From GCA-002715885 sp045561575 (GTDB lineage: Bacteria; Bacteroidota; Bacteroidia; Flavobacteriales; BACL11), in the NCBI GenBank assembly GCA_045561575.1, contig JBJKXM010000046.1:1-6975 (forward strand): a stretch of 6,975 bases of DNA. The letters run 5' to 3'. The notes below the pieces were generated by a model. That model saw nothing but the letters and a program-made list of their open reading frames with translations. It did not search any database and was not told where the DNA came from. Positions 6,848-6,975 of the stretch are shown here, one piece after another. The position numbers were made by a program, and so were the translations under genes. Each line of letters starts with the position of its first letter. Position 1 is the first letter of the stretch.

Positions 6848-6975
6848 ATGAAAAGATTAACAATAATATTAGCTTTTATTTTAGCTATTCCACTTAATAT
6901 ACTGGCACAGAATTTTTATGATGTTGATTATGTCAGGGAAATAAAACTATATTTTAATCAACCTAATTGGGATCA
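6848..6975 (+). CDS. Exported protein, probable CotH kinase family, first 42 codons (cut by window edge)
   Basis: ATG at 6848-6850 follows the TAA of the preceding gene with no gap (TAAATG), and the frame is open to the edge. The translation begins with a signal peptide (MKRLTIILAFILAIPLNILA, then QN) and continues FYDVDYVREIKLYFNQPNWD. The pattern FYD, a few residues, then REI+L+F and PNWD resembles the mature N-terminus of secreted CotH-kinase-family proteins in Bacteroidota. CotH proteins are atypical protein kinases first known from Bacillus spore coats. The kinase core is outside the window, so the family call rests on about 20 residues. Zero spacing implies cotranscription and coupled translation with the sulfotransferase-like gene. 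Confidence 0.6.
   Translation, partial: MKRLTIILAFILAIPLNILAQNFYDVDYVREIKLYFNQPNWD

Overview
The window looks like chromosomal DNA from a low-GC (AT-rich) member of the Bacteroidota, most likely a marine or aquatic flavobacterium. Three things point there. Two large secreted proteins end in the type IX secretion (T9SS) type A sorting domain with a YPNP motif. The IspG fragment has the long-form sequence style typical of Bacteroidota. There are no purine-rich Shine-Dalgarno sites before the starts, and TAnnTTTG-like promoter boxes are present. This placement is inferred from sequence style, not from a database match.

Left two thirds (about 1-4806, minus strand): three genes read leftwards as a tight run. 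First comes a 183-residue DUF502 inner-membrane protein. Second is a secreted protein of about 1150 residues, related to peptide-N-glycosidase F (PNGase F), with an inserted LamG-like domain and a T9SS tail. Third is ispG, of the MEP isoprenoid pathway, cut by the left edge. The glycanase-like stop and the ispG start share one base (TAATG), which suggests translational coupling of a housekeeping gene to a cell-surface protein.

Middle (4807-5263): a 457-bp divergent intergenic region that is extremely T-rich on the plus strand. It holds a 31-bp tandem repeat (two good copies and perhaps a third, degenerate one) and a 10-bp array (six units, four of them nearly identical) whose T-tracts recur once per helical turn. 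This is the most unusual non-coding stretch here and could be intrinsically curved DNA. Two overlapping TAnnTTTG-like boxes lie just before the rightward gene.

Right (5264-6975, plus strand): a secreted aryl-sulfate sulfotransferase-like (ASST) beta-propeller protein with a T9SS tail. With no gap after it comes the first 42 codons of a second exported protein, whose mature N-terminus resembles CotH-kinase-family proteins.

Together the window is a cell-surface and secretion locus next to one core metabolic gene. The strongest leads are the interrupted PNGase-F-like fold, which keeps two of the three known catalytic acidic residues, and the helically phased repeat region between the two transcription units.
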